Assembly: GCA_012861695.1 (NCBI GenBank)
Contig: JAAOOA010000133.1
Coordinates: 584,501-648,500, forward strand
Origin: Trematomus loennbergii
Lineage: Eukaryota > Chordata > Actinopteri > Perciformes > Nototheniidae
Length of the DNA stretch: 64,000 nt
Direction of reading: 5' to 3'
How positions within the stretch are numbered: the first letter of the stretch is position 1; each line of letters opens with the position of its first letter. Of the stretch, positions 44,602 through 59,000 are shown piece after piece. The position numbers were made by a program, and so were the translations under genes. Under the pieces are notes generated by a model, which was not told the DNA's origin, did no database searches, and saw only the letters and a program-made list of their open reading frames with translations.

Positions 44602-44869
44602 ATAAGACTAGCTGGTCCATTGTAAAGGTCAGTCCACCTTAAATGAGCAGTGGGTGATCAGCAGGTGAAAGGCAGGAAATGGGAACTTGGTCCTGAGGAC
44701 ATGTAACGATTATTAAACAAGAAATAGTCGAGTCAAGGGGTCAAAGAAATTAACATTTGTGATTATTAGCGAATCGGTTGCAGGTGGGTGAAATCAGGCT
44801 TAGAGAGTAACGTATTACATGTAACGGCATTAGGTCATCAGGATACAAAATAGGCAAATGTATTCCCTT

Positions 44870-45321
44870 TAGGGCTGCACGATATTGGAAAAAACTGACA
44901 TTGCAATATTTTTTTCCTCTGCGATATATATTGCGATATGAAAAAATACAGGAATTGAAGAAAAGACAGTTTTTGTCCGCAAGCTATCCTTTCTTGAACT
45001 TTCATGCTGTACAATTGGTCTTTTTTTAACGATATTTAACCGGATGAAGGTTCGGTTATCCTGCTGTGATCTGATCAAGAATGATTGTGATTGGTGGTTT
45101 GCTGTGCATGCAGAGCCTGCATGTCACTCACTCAAGTACCCCTGACATGAGAGCCGCGCGAGTTTTCCTTTTGTAACAAGCAGCAAAATAATTGTAATAT
45201 GACGTGTTTGAGTTAATTTGCCGACTTATTATCGCACGTCCTAAAAAATAAATTAAATTAAAATCGTCCTGCATGCGCATCACGTGATTATCCTCACGAC
45301 ACGATATATCGTGCAGCCCTA
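44870..45321. mobile_element. hAT MITE (TAGGGCTGCACGATAT), unit B
   Basis: Inverted ends TAGGGCTGCACGATAT and ATATCGTGCAGCCCTA. Flanks ATTCCCTT and CTTCCCTT match at 7 of 8 positions, a hAT-type duplication. 452 bp, non-coding. Confidence 0.82.
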
Positions 45322-45665
45322 CTTCCCTTACAGTTACAGAAGCAAAAACAATCAGATAACAGGTACATTTATGTAAAACAGGGCTCATTAACAGGATAGC
45401 AATGATACCAAACATTTAGAAATAAAGAACAATACATCAAATCATCCTATATCTCTATATGGAAGCTTGGAGCCCTCAATCCAAATAAAATGGTTCATCA
45501 ACAGTCAGTGGTTAATGTATGAATCAGAAAATCAGTATGACAAAAACATTAAACATATTGTCCACTTATGTTGATAAAGATGGAGTTCACTTAAGTATTT
45601 TATGAATGTTGTGCGACAATGTTAATCCAGTCAGACAGATTTTTCTCATGTGTGAGCTGTCTTAA
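45322..45665. other. Non-coding sequence between MITEs, unit B
   Basis: AT-rich, no ORF or repeat recognised. 45322 to about 45550 is deleted in unit A. Confidence 0.5.
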
Positions 45666-47783
45666 AGGGCCCATGTCATGCTTTTCCGGTTATTACCCGT
45701 CCCTTTGTGTGTTATGAAGGTTTTTATGCATGTAAACGGTCTGCAGAGTCAAAAACCCTCAAAGTACACCCTGTAGGGAGTAAAACCCTAACACCCAGTA
45801 GCCACGCCCAGAGCTATGACGCACCCTCTGCCAGCCAAGCATATATACTGTTGGAATCTCAGGTTCAGTTCAAAACAGTGCTAACTGGGCTAACGAAGTT
45901 GCTAGCGTTTACATATATCAACTACAATGTCAGCAGATGGCCTTACATGTTTCTCATAGCAGGAGAATGTCTGCATTCACACACAAAATACTCAGACAGT
46001 ATACTCCGGGTGATTTACCCTACGGTCAGTACATTATAGTTGGCGCTCCTAACCGAGCTACTGTTCATAGCGTGTATGCTACCGAGAAAAACAACGACGC
46101 TACCGAGAGGTAGACATGCTAGGCGAAAACATTGTTTTCATGCCAGCTACAATGAATGACCGAATGTAGCAGACTACCCGTATAAGATTGCAATTGTAAA
46201 CACGTTCTTCCGAGCCTAATATGAACCACTAACTTTTGTTCATAGTGGTTTTATTACACAGAACAAGCCATTGACACAGTGCTAACTGGGCTAACGAAGT
46301 TGCTAGCGTTTACATATATCAACTACAATGTCAGCAGATGGCCTTACATGTTTCTCATAGCACGAGAATGTCTGCATTCACACACGAAATACTCATAGAC
46401 AGTATACTCCGGGTTAGAGATGTCCCGATCCGATCACGTGATCGGGGATCGGAGCCGATCACGTGATTTTCAAAAGATCGGAATCGGGAGAAAAAAAATC
46501 TGGGATCGGGAATATATATTTTTTTATAAAATATTTTTATTATTTTATTTAATGTTACAAAACAAAAATGACCATGTTCACATCTTAAAGTCATCCTGAG
46601 GCCTTAGTTTTGGTTTAAAATTACACAACATCATGTATGTGTTGCTTCTTTTGGGCTTGTTTTCAAAGACCTGGTTGCTTATTTCTCTCAAATCTGGCAA
46701 CAGAGTGGGCAGGGCGCAGTGTCTAATAGTAGCAGTAAGCTAACAAGAGGCTACGTTCAGCTGGTGCCTCGGGAGTCGGGACAGAGAAAATGTCAGGAGT
46801 TTGGAAGTATTATAAAATTGAAAGCGAAGGCAGTGTAACAGCCAGATGCAATGTTTGCAAGGCGGAGGTTCCGCGTGGTGGAAAGAACAGAGCTACGTTC
46901 AACACGACCAATCTAATACAAACACCAACAACAACACGACGAGTACACAGCGGCCAGTCAGGTAATGGCACTGAAACAACCGACACTTTCAGAGACTTTT
47001 AAAAGGAAAGAGAAACTGCCCCAGAACTGTGAAAAGGCCAAGATAGCTGAATTCATCGCGTTGGATGACCAGCCGTTATCGGTTACCTTTTTTTTCTCTT
47101 AATGCATTGCTTAAAGATCGGATCGGGAAAATTCGTTATCGGCAGATTGTCGGAATCGGATCGGGAGCAAAAAAAGGTGATCGGGACATCCCTACTCCGG
47201 GTACGGTCAGTCGCGAAACTTAATTACATTATAGTTGGCTTTCCTAGCATGTATGCTACAAAGCTAAACAACAGGGCTACCTATAGCTAGACATGCTAGG
47301 AAAAACATTGTTTTTATGCAAGCTAAAAAGAATGACCGACACGTAGCAGACTACCGTATAAGATTGCAATTGTAAACACGTTATTGCTAGCCTAATATGA
47401 ACCACTAGCTTTTGTTCACAGTAGGTTGGCATATTACACTGAACAACTAGCAAACATAGGTTAGCTTATACAAAAACTGATGCTCCGCTCAGAGCCGAAA
47501 AAACACTGTGTTAGACATGGGCGGAGCCTCTCTGGTGGTTGACTAATCAGAACAGAGTGGCCGAGCTGACCAATCGGAGCACACTGGGCTCACAGGGAGG
47601 GGGGGGGCAGGAGCTCAAACAAGCCGTTTAGGATAGAGAGTGAATACCGGTGAATACACATACTTTACAGAGATGCTGTATGCGAAACCAATGTGAGTTT
47701 GGAAAATTGCACAGTATAAATCTATTTTAGTAGACCTCAACAATGGAATTATGATAAGCGGAAATGGCCATGACATAGGCCCT
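45666..47783. mobile_element. TTAA-flanked MITE, family AGGGCCCATGTCATG, unit B
   Basis: TTAA at 45662-45665 and 47784-47787. Contains a 400-bp internal duplication (segments starting near 45880 and 46280) and the nested hAT at 46415-47194. The right TIR carries a base change (GACATAGGCCCT). Confidence 0.82.
46415..47194 (+). mobile_element. Non-autonomous hAT with BED-finger ORF, unit B
   Basis: Same element and same target duplication CTCCGGGT (46407-46414 and 47195-47202) as in unit A, so the insertion predates the split of the two units. The BED-finger frame starts at 46790. Confidence 0.88.
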
Positions 47784-47967
47784 TTAAGACTTATTCATTG
47801 TCCTCTCCATCAGCTTCTGTTTCCATGTGTTCAGCTGATTGGAAGCTATGCCTCTCTGTTATCCTCAGTTTGAATTTCATTAAGTTGTGAGGACTGATGA
47901 CCAACACACTTGTGTCTTTTGAAATAACCATGCCATTTAAATCTTTTGTCACAAACATTGCAGCTAT

Positions 47968-49229
<1,262 letters not shown>

Positions 49230-49682
49230 CTGCAGGTAACAGGAAACACAAGTCAGAAAAAACTGTTAAGTATTAGCATTTCAAAATCTGATCACCATTA
49301 AAATGGAGATATTTTGCAGCCCTAATAATGCCTTTGTTTTTACTTTCATATTATCTTTTAGTCCCACCTATTGTGTATTTTTGTTGTCTCAATTCACCTT
49401 CTGTAGCCCAGCCCCTTTCCAGTTCCAGTTTAGCAGTAGCTGCAATGTAAACAAGGAATTGTATTTGGCATGTTCAGATACACTATGCCTATAGAATGAA
49501 AATACTCCGTTACAAATTAAAATCTTGCATTCAAACCTTATTTAAGTAAACGTTCGCAAGTATTAACAGAAAAATGTACAGCACCTTCTTATGTAAAAGT
49601 AATGATACTGCAATGACATTTTCGCGGGGGCAAAACGCAACATCTTGCAAGAAACAGCGTCTGAGGGCTTCTTAACATTTAA
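49230..49682. other. Zinc-finger gene intron, unit B
   Basis: Counterpart of 25160-25612. No gene. The distal part belongs to the CCTGTTAAGCCC MITE family. Confidence 0.5.
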
Positions 49683-50459
49683 AGGTCCCATGTCATTCTT
49701 TTCCAGTTATTACCCGTGCCCTTGTGTTTATGTAGCTTTTTATGCATGTAAACGGTCTGCAGAGTCACAAACCCTCAAAGTACACCCTGTAGCGAGTACA
49801 ACTCTAACACAGAAAAGGCCTGTCTATGCTGCCCCAGAACCTCGTTGGAGATTTCTCTTTTTCTTCCTGGTACCAAGTGACGTAACGACGACCAAAATGG
49901 ACTCATTGGTCCAAATGGACCAATCCGCGGAGCCGTTATGTTACGTCCGCAGAGCCGTTACGTTATGTCCGCGGATTGGTCCAAATTGACCAATGGACTT
50001 CCTCACACACACACACAATCTTTTTTCAGCTGCAGCTCCGTGGATTTCTCAGCCTGAGACGGCGGGACGCGGCGAGGCTGTGAGTCTGTGTGAGCAGCAG
50101 CAACGTCCCTCCAACACGGCACCCAGACCCCACGCAGCATTCTCATCTGTTTGTCATTACTGGTGTCATTTTCTGGTTGCTAACTAACGCCATTGTAACA
50201 CATAATCACTGATGTTCCGCTGTAACGGTGGTGGACTCATCAGAACAGAGTGGGCGAGCTGACCAATCAGAGCACAGTGGACTCACAGGGAGGGGGGGGG
50301 CAGGAGCTCCAACAAGCCGTGTAGGACAGAGAGTGAATACACATACTATACAGAGATGCTGTATGAGATACCAATGTGAGTTTGGAAAATTGTAAATCTA
50401 TTTTAGTAGACCTCAACAATGGAATTATGATCAGTAGAAATGGCCATGACATGGGACCT
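49683..50459. mobile_element. TTAA-flanked MITE, subfamily AGGTCCCATGTCAT, unit B
   Basis: TTAA 49679-49682 and 50460-50463. Holds about 110 bp (49920-50040, including repeated CCGCGGA/GTTACGTT motifs) missing from the unit A copy. Confidence 0.85.
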
Positions 50460-50463
50460 TTAA

Positions 50464-51969
50464 CAAACTATGAATGTGTCATACCCACTTAACGGGAAGA
50501 AACTCAGCTATCAGACAATATTAACCATTGTTAGCTAAACGAAACACAAGGGTAATACAAAGGCTCTGAATTAGCCCTGAGAAAAAATGCTAACGCACTT
50601 AGCAAAGAACTCACGGTAAAATATTACCTTATTACTCAGATCTGCAAACAATATATCAGCTAGCAAGCTGAGATTCCACAGATTCTAGAAATACAAGTAT
50701 CATCACTGAGCGATCAAAACTTGCACCAGGGGAAGCAAACCCAGACATCACACCACGTAGCTTTACGAATACACACTACCGCCGCCTGCTGGTAAGGAGA
50801 GTTATTGCCACTCACGCATGCGCAGTTCGTACGTGCTTCTTGGCAGTCGGCTGAAGTCTTTGCGGTGTGTTCCAGTGCGACACATGGCCAAGACGCAGAG
50901 ACGCGAGGCGACACAACAGTCGGGGGTCCATCTGTGTCAGTTCTTTGGTGTCAGCTTAGTGTGTCCGGGCCTTTAGAGCCAATAGAATCGAGGGGAAGTT
51001 CCTAAAATCCATCTAAACATTACTCATTGGTGAATGAGTGATGCGTAGCCAGAATGCCCAAAACCGGAAGCTGTCATACACTCTCGTAGCAGCTAATGTG
51101 AAAACTCCGTTATTGACATAAATATAGTGATGGATTATTGAACAAACAACAAATAGCGTGTGCGTTCCATTTTCACTCTACAACGAGAAGCTCATGGGGC
51201 TTTCCCGAACCTGTGTCGAGAGCTGGAGTTAAATGAAATCTCAGATTTGCCTTCTTAATAGTTTGTTTGGGTCCCTCACTTCCGTTTCGCTTCTCATGCA
51301 CTGATTCGCTAGCTGAACAGCCAATCAGAGTGATTTATTTTGCCGACAGCCTTTGGCCGACTGCCAAAGACTACTGTTTTCGGCCGAAAAGGTGTCGGCA
51401 CGGCTGAAAAGATACGACGGTGCGGGACACCAATCTGAGTAGGGTGTGTCGACGCTCATCGACGGCCTGACGCCCATCGACGGCCAAAATTGGCTTGTTG
51501 TGTCCGGGCCTTAACGGTTAAAAAGAGGTTTCAATCATCAAAATTGACCGAGGGGGGCCAGAGATATGGAAAAGCCACCCAAATGACCCCAGAAGTGTTT
51601 TTTTTTTGCTAAACCTCTCTAAGAAGGTAAAATGTCACTTGTTTTGCATCGATCTTGATACAGGGTACTTATATGTTATAGTTTGGATTCCTAAAGCTTT
51701 TAGTCTCCGATCATCATTCAAGGGTGGTTTTCATAAGTAATGTTTTTTTTTTGGACGGACACTATAATTTTTTTTTTTTTTACTCTGTTCAATCTGAATT
51801 TACTTTCAAATAAAAAAAAATCTATATTGATTCTCACTATTCTACATCCAACTTACAGGTTTATCATTGCTTTGAGAAAAAAGATTATTAATTTACCCCT
51901 TTTAGAAGCGAAGTTATAGTCATTTGTTCTGGGAATGTCATTTTTCGAGCCTGAGGCCTGAAAAACAGG
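50464..51969 (-). mobile_element. CCTGTTAAGCCC-family MITE, reverse copy with insertion, unit B
   Basis: Reverse-oriented family member. About 50854-51512 is foreign (bounded by related GTCCGGGCCT sequences at 50966 and 51505) and itself includes a MITE-derived piece (50970-51090). Family sequence resumes at 51513 and ends within GAAAAACAGG at 51969, where the BEL LTR begins. Confidence 0.55.
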
Positions 51970-53433
51970 TGTTAGAGCCAGTATTTTGATTTTATAAGAA
52001 AGGCCACCTAATTGTGACGTCTGTAGTCAACACATTATAAAGGACTACAATTCCCACGGTGCCTGCGCTAAAGCCACAGTGATGGGCAACCTGTTTGAGA
52101 GACGCCGTCGAGGAACAGATTTTAACCCTACACGTACAAATCGCACAAGTACCCTTTAACCTGTTAAGCCCTGAGCCTGTTTTTCAGGTCTCAGGCTAGA
52201 AAATGACATTCCCAGAACAAATGACCATATCTTCCCTTCTAAAAGGGTTACATTAATAATCTTTTTCTCAAAGTAATGATAAACCTGTGAGTTGGATGTA
52301 GAAAAGTCAGAATCAATATAGATGTTTTTTTATTTGAAAGAAAATTCAGATTTTACATAGTAAAAAACTGTAAATTATAGTGTCCGTCCAAAATTATTTT
52401 TTACTTATAGTGAAAACTACCCTTGGATGATGGTAAGGCAGACTAAAAGCTTTAGGAATCCAAAGTACAACATATAATAAGTACCCTGTATCAAGATTGA
52501 TGCAAAACAAGTGACATTTGACTTTTTAGAGAGATTTAGCAAAAAGAAACCACTTCTGGGGTCATTTGGGTGGATTTTCCATATCCCTGGCTTCCCTTGC
52601 TCGATTTGATGGTTGACACCTCTTTCTGACCGTTAGAGCCAATATAATCGAAGGGGGAGTCCCCCACACACACTCATTGTGAAAAAAAGGTGGGGGCTTC
52701 GCGCATGCAGTTTTGCATCAGAGCGAACCTATCTCTAGCTCTGACATCTGGAAACGGAAAAGCAGTTTTATTGCTTATGGATTATCAGAAATCATTTCAA
52801 AGGGACACAGACACATTGGATTAACCTATGGATTAACTTCAGCAGCGTTTTTATCGTTTTAATGCCATTGAAGACCACTTTGGAGAGACTAGAGCCAAGG
52901 TAAAATGTTAGCATTTTTAGCTACCTAGCGTCACCTGTTGTGTCTGTTTTTGTTTATAACGTCAAATTCGTATAATTCAGTGATAATGAGGGTACCTTTC
53001 GATTCTGTGTCACCTCACGATGTGAATCGATGTGGAGAAGAGATAAATAAAAAATGATCAGTTAGATGAGTTTCTTCCGTGACATGGATATAAAACATTC
53101 ATAGTTTATTAAATGAACATGCCCTCAGACACTGTTTCCTGCAAGATGTTGCGGCAGTGCCCCGGTACCGGGGTCTCTCGGGCTTAACAGGTTAAGTTAT
53201 GAAGTTATATAAGCATTATTAAGAAAGAAAGAATACCCAAGTTGTTTATTATTTTATTTGAGTTAATGTGAACATTAGTGAACACGGAAGGACCGCATTG
53301 ACTTTCTGGATTGTGACAACGTGGATTTCTGTGGAAAAAGGCTTGTGCTGCATGTTGTGGATGTTGCAATACATTATAGTCTAATGCTGGAAGTGGAACA
53401 AATTTGCTTATGAATAAAATGTGGAACGTAACA
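51970..53433 (+). repeat. BEL/Pao 5' LTR, split by a MITE
   Basis: Starts TGTTAGAGCC and ends GGAACGTAACA, a TGTT...AACA LTR. Removing the 1032-bp MITE plus one TTAA leaves about 428 bp. The gag ATG follows 142 bp later. No second LTR in the window, so the boundaries rest on the termini and on gag position. Confidence 0.65.
52160..53191. mobile_element. TTAA-flanked MITE, family CCTGTTAAGCCC, best copy
   Basis: Flanked by TTAA (52156-52159 and 53192-53195); perfect 12-bp ends CCTGTTAAGCCC and GGGCTTAACAGG. 1032 bp, non-coding, with a terminal hairpin near the left end and CCCCGGTACCGGGG (self-complementary) near the right end. Inserted in the BEL LTR. Confidence 0.88.
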
Positions 53434-54454
53434 AGGAGGGTATCTTGAAAAGCGCTTTAATAAGTTTGTCTATCTGGCTTACTGCCGCGGATCCAAGCCG
53501 CACAACAACATAGCGCAACATTAAAATAAGGACAGCTATTTACACGTGGATGTTCAACGACAATAAAGCATAAACATGGCTGAAAAGGAAAATGTGGAAA
53601 CGAATGAAACTCCTATGGACCCAAACGTGAATGAACGTGAAGTACCTGTGGAAAATGCTGACGTCAGACCAAAAAGAACAATAAGACCTACAGAAGAGGC
53701 TTTAGAAGCTAAGCTGGTGCAATTAATTAAAAAAAGGAAAACGAAATTGGGTCAAGTCTCAAGGAAACTTGTTTTGATTGATTCACTCATGATTGATTAT
53801 GGGAATATCATTGAGATGCAAAGTTGTCGTGGGGTTTTTCAAATACTCTCCAAAGAGTTTTCAAACTCACATCACTCAGTGCAAGAAATGCTGTCAGAGC
53901 AAGAACAAGAAAGTGATCATGTTGACTGGTATCTCCCAAAAATTGCATATTTCAATGAGTTTCAAGATGTGATGGTTAGCTAGAGCTGCCTCCTTTGAGA
54001 ATGTGCCTCCTTCTGACCATGGCTCATATACTGCATATATGTCAAGTCCACATAAAGCAATATCAGTGGGCATGATAAGCAAAAAAGGTAAAAGCTATAA
54101 AATCTATGATAAATCTTCAACAGCTTCATCAGTAAGAAGAAAGGCAGAGAGAGCTGGGCTCATAGCACACGCTGTTGCCTTACCACAGAAACACTCACTT
54201 GAAAAACAAGAAGCTGACCTGGAAGCAATGAAAGCCAATATCAGAGCTAAAATGGAAAAGCTTGAGCTTCAAACTGATATGATGCTGCAACAGCCAAAAT
54301 TAAAACATTGGAAGCTTCAGATAATGATGAATCTGATCCTGACCCTCGTGTGGGAGAGGAGCAGTGTGACAATGGTCAGCCTGAAAATTATGATTTCCAG
54401 GATGAAGAGAACCGAGGAAAACCTGTGGAGAAGGATAATAAAAAGAGTTTCATA

Positions 54455-55060
54455 AGGCGCATTCACACCGCAGTACTTTTTCCACAAAGGTTCATGAGAA
54501 CTTAGTTCATGAGAACTCTTTAGTTCTCATGAACTAAGTACAGATCGCGCTCACACCGGAATAAGTTCCTGGGGAAGGATTAGGCAAATGAAGCCGCTGA
54601 CGTCACTTTTTCTTCTTCTGCTTTGGGTTTACTGGCAGGCCGCAAACAACTTCACAGCGTCTACTGCCACCCAAGTCCCCGGCCGGAAGTCCCCGGAGTT
54701 GGGGACTGGCCTTCCGAGTAAATCGCCAGAACGCCGACACCTCATCTCTACCGCTCCCATGTTTCTTTTGTGTTGCCATAAGTTAGTCTCTCTGCGTTTG
54801 TGCGCTGGGCTAATGCTAATAATGCTAATGCGAGGATAATAAAATGGGAGTTTTACGGGGCGTGGCTTGCAATCCGCCCAGCCAATCAGACATAGGAACC
54901 TTTTTCTCCCACGAAAGTACCTGCTCTCTAGCAGGGACGGAAAAGGGGTGGAAAAGGTTCTGATTAACTAATTTTAGTTCCGGCTTTTTTGGTGTGAACG
55001 GGACATTTCGGAACTATATCGGAACTAAAGTGGGAAAAGTACTGCGGTGTGAACGCGGCT
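54455..55060. mobile_element. PIF/Harbinger-like MITE in BEL gag
   Basis: Ends AGGCGCATTCACACCGCAGT and (reverse complement) AGCCGCGTTCACACCGCAGT. 3-bp target duplication ATA (54452-54454 and 55061-55063); excising it restores the gag frame at KSF-IDSNS. The 3-bp duplication suggests PIF/Harbinger. Confidence 0.75.
54501..54538. repeat. Perfect 17-bp hairpin inside the MITE
   Basis: CTTAGTTCATGAGAACT (54501-54517), loop CTTT, then AGTTCTCATGAACTAAG (54522-54538). All 17 pairs match. Confidence 0.92.
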
Positions 55061-56092
55061 ATAGACTCCAATTCAATAAACTCAAGTCATGCAGCCCCTA
55101 GTGGTCATGTACAAGTATTACAACCAAGGCCCACAACAAGGACAGCAGCATCACTCCATCCAGGTCAGACAAAGCTCTCGGACAGAAAGCAATGACTTTA
55201 TTCAAGTAACGCAGCGACAAAACGAAATCACTGAAATGCTAACGAAGGAGCAACGCTTAACATTACTCCCATCCAGAGAAATACCCTTCTTTAAAAGAGA
55301 TCCATTACAGTACCTTTCATTCATCAGAATGTTTGAAAAATACAATAGAAGATGAAACTGACAATTACAAAGACAGGCTGTTCTTTCTAGAGCAGTATAC
55401 AGAAGGCCAAGCTAAAGACTTGGTAAAAAGTTGCCAATACATGGATTCTAAAAAGGGCTTTTTGGAAGACTGCTCCAAGAGAACTATGGACATCAACTCT
55501 TAATCGCAGCAGCTTGTTTGGACAAAATGTTGAACTGGAATGCCATCAAGAGTGAAGATAGAAAAGCACTGCATTATTATGCTTGTGGATGTTGCAACAC
55601 AATGGAAGATGTTGAGTTTTTGGATGAAATGAATAGCACATCAAACATGAGAAATGTGATCATGAAACTCCCATTTAAACTTAGGGAAAAGTGGAGAACA
55701 ACTGCATATGCATACTATGAACACAATAAGACAAGAGCAAAGTTTCCAATATTGGTCGACTTCATTGAAAAGCATGCACGCATTGCATCAGACCCCATGT
55801 TTGGAGACATACAGGATGTCATGCCAAAAAGGGATATTAAAGTGTACAAATCACCCAGCAATAAGCCAGCTCATGGTTATAAGGGAAGTAGTTGTGTTAC
55901 TGTGACAAGCCCAATAATCAGTGAGGAGCAAAAACCTTTCCAAAACATCAAATCAGACCATAAAGGCATTACTGTTAAGAGGCGCTGTGTATTTTGTGCA
56001 GGAGAACACACCTCTGAAACATGTAACATGAACAAAAAATCTCACAATGAAAAGGTTGACTGCTTAAAAGCACAAGGAATTTCAAATCAAAT

Positions 56093-59000
56093 CAAGTTTT
56101 ATTTATAAAGCACATTTAAAAGCGATTTTTGGTCGAGCCAAAGTGCTGTACATGTAATAAAAACACATTACTACAATCACAATAAAAGACAATAAATTAC
56201 AACAGATATATATAAAAAATAAAAATAAAACACAAGGAAAAGTCAGGAGTCGTACTCCGCTCTAACTAGAAGGCCAGAGAGAAGAAGTGTGTTTTTAGTG
56301 TAGATTTAAAAAACCCTAGGGTCTGGGCCGACCTCACATGGAGGGGCAAGTGTTCCAGAGCCTAGGGCCAGCTGCTGCGAAGGCTCGGTGCCCTCGGGTT
56401 TTAAGCCTGGTCTTGGGCACTACCAGCAGCAGCTGGTCAGCAGACCTTAAAGCTCTGGCTGGGGTGTAGCGCTGGAGGAGTTTGCTATATAGGCCGGAGC
56501 CAGCCCATTTAGTGCTTTAAAAACAAATAAAAGGATTTTAAAATCAATTCTGAACCGAACTGGAAGCCAGTGTAGTGAGGCCAGAATTGGGGTGATGTGG
56601 TCACGCTTTTTGTGGCCAGTCAGCAAACGTGCAGCTGCGTTTTGGACTAGCTGCAGGCGTTTAATTGAGGCCTGGTCCATACCCACATACAGAGCGTTGC
56701 AATAGTCCAGTCTTGAGGTAACAAAGGCGTTAATAACCCTTTCTAAGTCATTAAAAGATAAATACGACTTGGTTTTGGCCAATAGTCTTATTTAAAAAAG
56801 CAGGATTTGACTACAGTGCTGACCTGCTTGTCGAATTTAAAAGTGCTAGTGAAGGTCACTCCAAGGTTCATGACCGAGGGGAGGATGTTTTTTTTGAGAG
56901 AGCCCAGAATATCAACCGGAGAGGCTGGAGGTTGGGGTCCAAAAAAGATGACCTCAGTCTTGCTCTCGTTGAGGTTGAGAAAGTTTTTGCTCAGCCAGGA
57001 TTTTATCTCTGTTAAGCAGTCCATCAACTGCTGTAGTGAGTGTTTGACATTTGCTTTGAGAGGCAGATATATCTGTACATCGTCGGCGTAGCAGTGGAAG
57101 GGAATATTATGTTTTGTGAGAATTGAACCTAGGGGCAGTATGTACAGTAGAAAAAGGATGGGGCCCAGAATCGAGCCTTGGGGAACCCCACAGGTAAGAG
57201 GGGCTTTGGCAGAGGAGAAGGCACCTAGCTGTACCGAGAAGCTACGGTCTGTCAGGTAGGACCTGAACCATGCAAGGGCAGAGCCTGTGATGCCAGCGGA
57301 CTGTTCAAGCCGTGACAACAGGATGCTATGGTCCACAGTGTCAAAGGCAGCTGTCAGGTCTAACAGCACCAAGACAGCGGAGCTACCTGAGTCGGCGGCT
57401 AGGAGCAGATCATTAAAAACTCTTAAAAGGGCTGTTTCAGTGCTGTGCATGGGTTTGAAGCCAGACTGAAACTTTTCATGGATTCCATGCATGGTTAAAA
57501 AAGACTGCAGCTGGGCGTAGACTACTCGCTCCAGGGCTTTTGATAAAAAAGGTAGAGATTTTTCTTTTTAAGTAGTGGCTTAACCACGGCATGTTTGAAG
57601 GCAGCTGGGACACATCCTGAGCTAAGAGAGGTGTTTAAAAGTAATAAAATACTTGCTCCAACTGAATCAAAAACATCTCTGAGAAGGCGAGAGGGAATGC
57701 TGTCTGAGGTGCAGTTTGTCGGCCGCAGGTGCTTGACTACATCCGAGAGAGAAGAGAGGGATACAGGCTCAAAGTGGTCGAGGACAGCAGGGCACAGAAA
57801 AGGAGCAGGATCTGGGGTAGCACTAGTGTGGGCTAGCCTAAGAGCAGATACTTTTTCAATAAAAATGTTTTAAGAAACTTATCACAGAGAGTAGTCGATG
57901 GGACAATAGAAGAAACATCACAGGGATTAATGATAGAGTTGAGGACATTAAAAGAACCTGAGGTTTATGGCTGTTTTTGGAGATTAACAGAGAAATGTGC
58001 TCTGTTTTGGCTGCTTTGACTGCCGTCTGGTAGTCAGAAAGGCAAGCACGAAGGATTTCTAGGGAGACATGGAGTTTATCCTTTTTCCATTTTCTCTCTG
58101 CACGTCTGCAAGCGCGTCTGAGAGCACGAGTACAGTCATTGAGCCACGGCTCTGATAGAACTTTGGTGCGTCTAAGCGTAAAAGGAGCAACAGAATCCAG
58201 TATTAGTGTGCATGTCGAGTCAAACATGGAGATAAGCTCATCAGCATTAAAAGCACAGTTCACATCTAATTTACAGATCGGAGAAGCATTAAAAACATCA
58301 GAGAACTGTGAGGCAGTCAAGGGGTTAATCGAACGCAGACGACGCGCAGGGGCACGTGATTCGACTCCTGCGGAAGGGATGGAGGTTGTAAACAGAACCG
58401 GTAAATGGTCTGAGATACGCGTTGCTGCACATATTTCATCCATAGATACAGACAGTCCAAACGATAATACTAAGTCCAAAGTATGTCCTTTTTCGTGTGT
58501 TGGGCCAGCCACGGACTGAACGAGACCAAAAGAATCAAGGAGATTTAAAAAGTCCCTAACCAGAGGTTTGGACTCGCAACACACATGGACATTGAAGTCT
58601 CCGGAGATCAAAACACGATCATATTTCACCATGATCCCGGACAGAAAGTCAGAAAAGTCACTTATGAAATCCTTATTGCACTTTGGCGGACGATACACGA
58701 CTGCGCAGAGTATAGGCGAGGCCGGGTTCAGTTCAAAAAGCTGCAACTCAAAGCTAGCATAGCTAGTTACAGGGTGAAGCAATCGGCATTGGAGGCTAGC
58801 TCTAAACACTGATGCTATGCCCCCACCATGGCCGGTGGCACGGGGGGAGCTGAAGAATGTACAGTCAGGAGGAAGAAGTTCAGAGAATGGTGTATACTCG
58901 CCAGCGTGGACCCAGGTCTCCGTCAGGAACATAAAATCCAGTTCACGAGAGGTGAAGAAGTCGTTTAGCAGGAACGTTTAGCAAAGCCATGCAAAGTTTT

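Larger units (their letters stand above)
53576..56085 (+). pseudogene. BEL/Pao gag, interrupted, unit B
   Basis: Starts MAEKENVETNETPMDPN at 53576. An RPTEEALEAKLVQLIKKRK segment is typical of BEL gag N-termini. A frameshift near 53980 leads into a coiled-coil region (to 54454), a MITE (54455-55060), then FIRMFE, LPFKLREKWRTTAYAYYEH and the first zinc knuckle CVFCAGEHTSETC (55987-56025). The L2 LINE at 56093-59511 separates this from the second knuckle CFGCLTKGHLSKDC (59519-59562). Frameshifts and stops show it is dead. Unit A has no gag. Confidence 0.78.
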
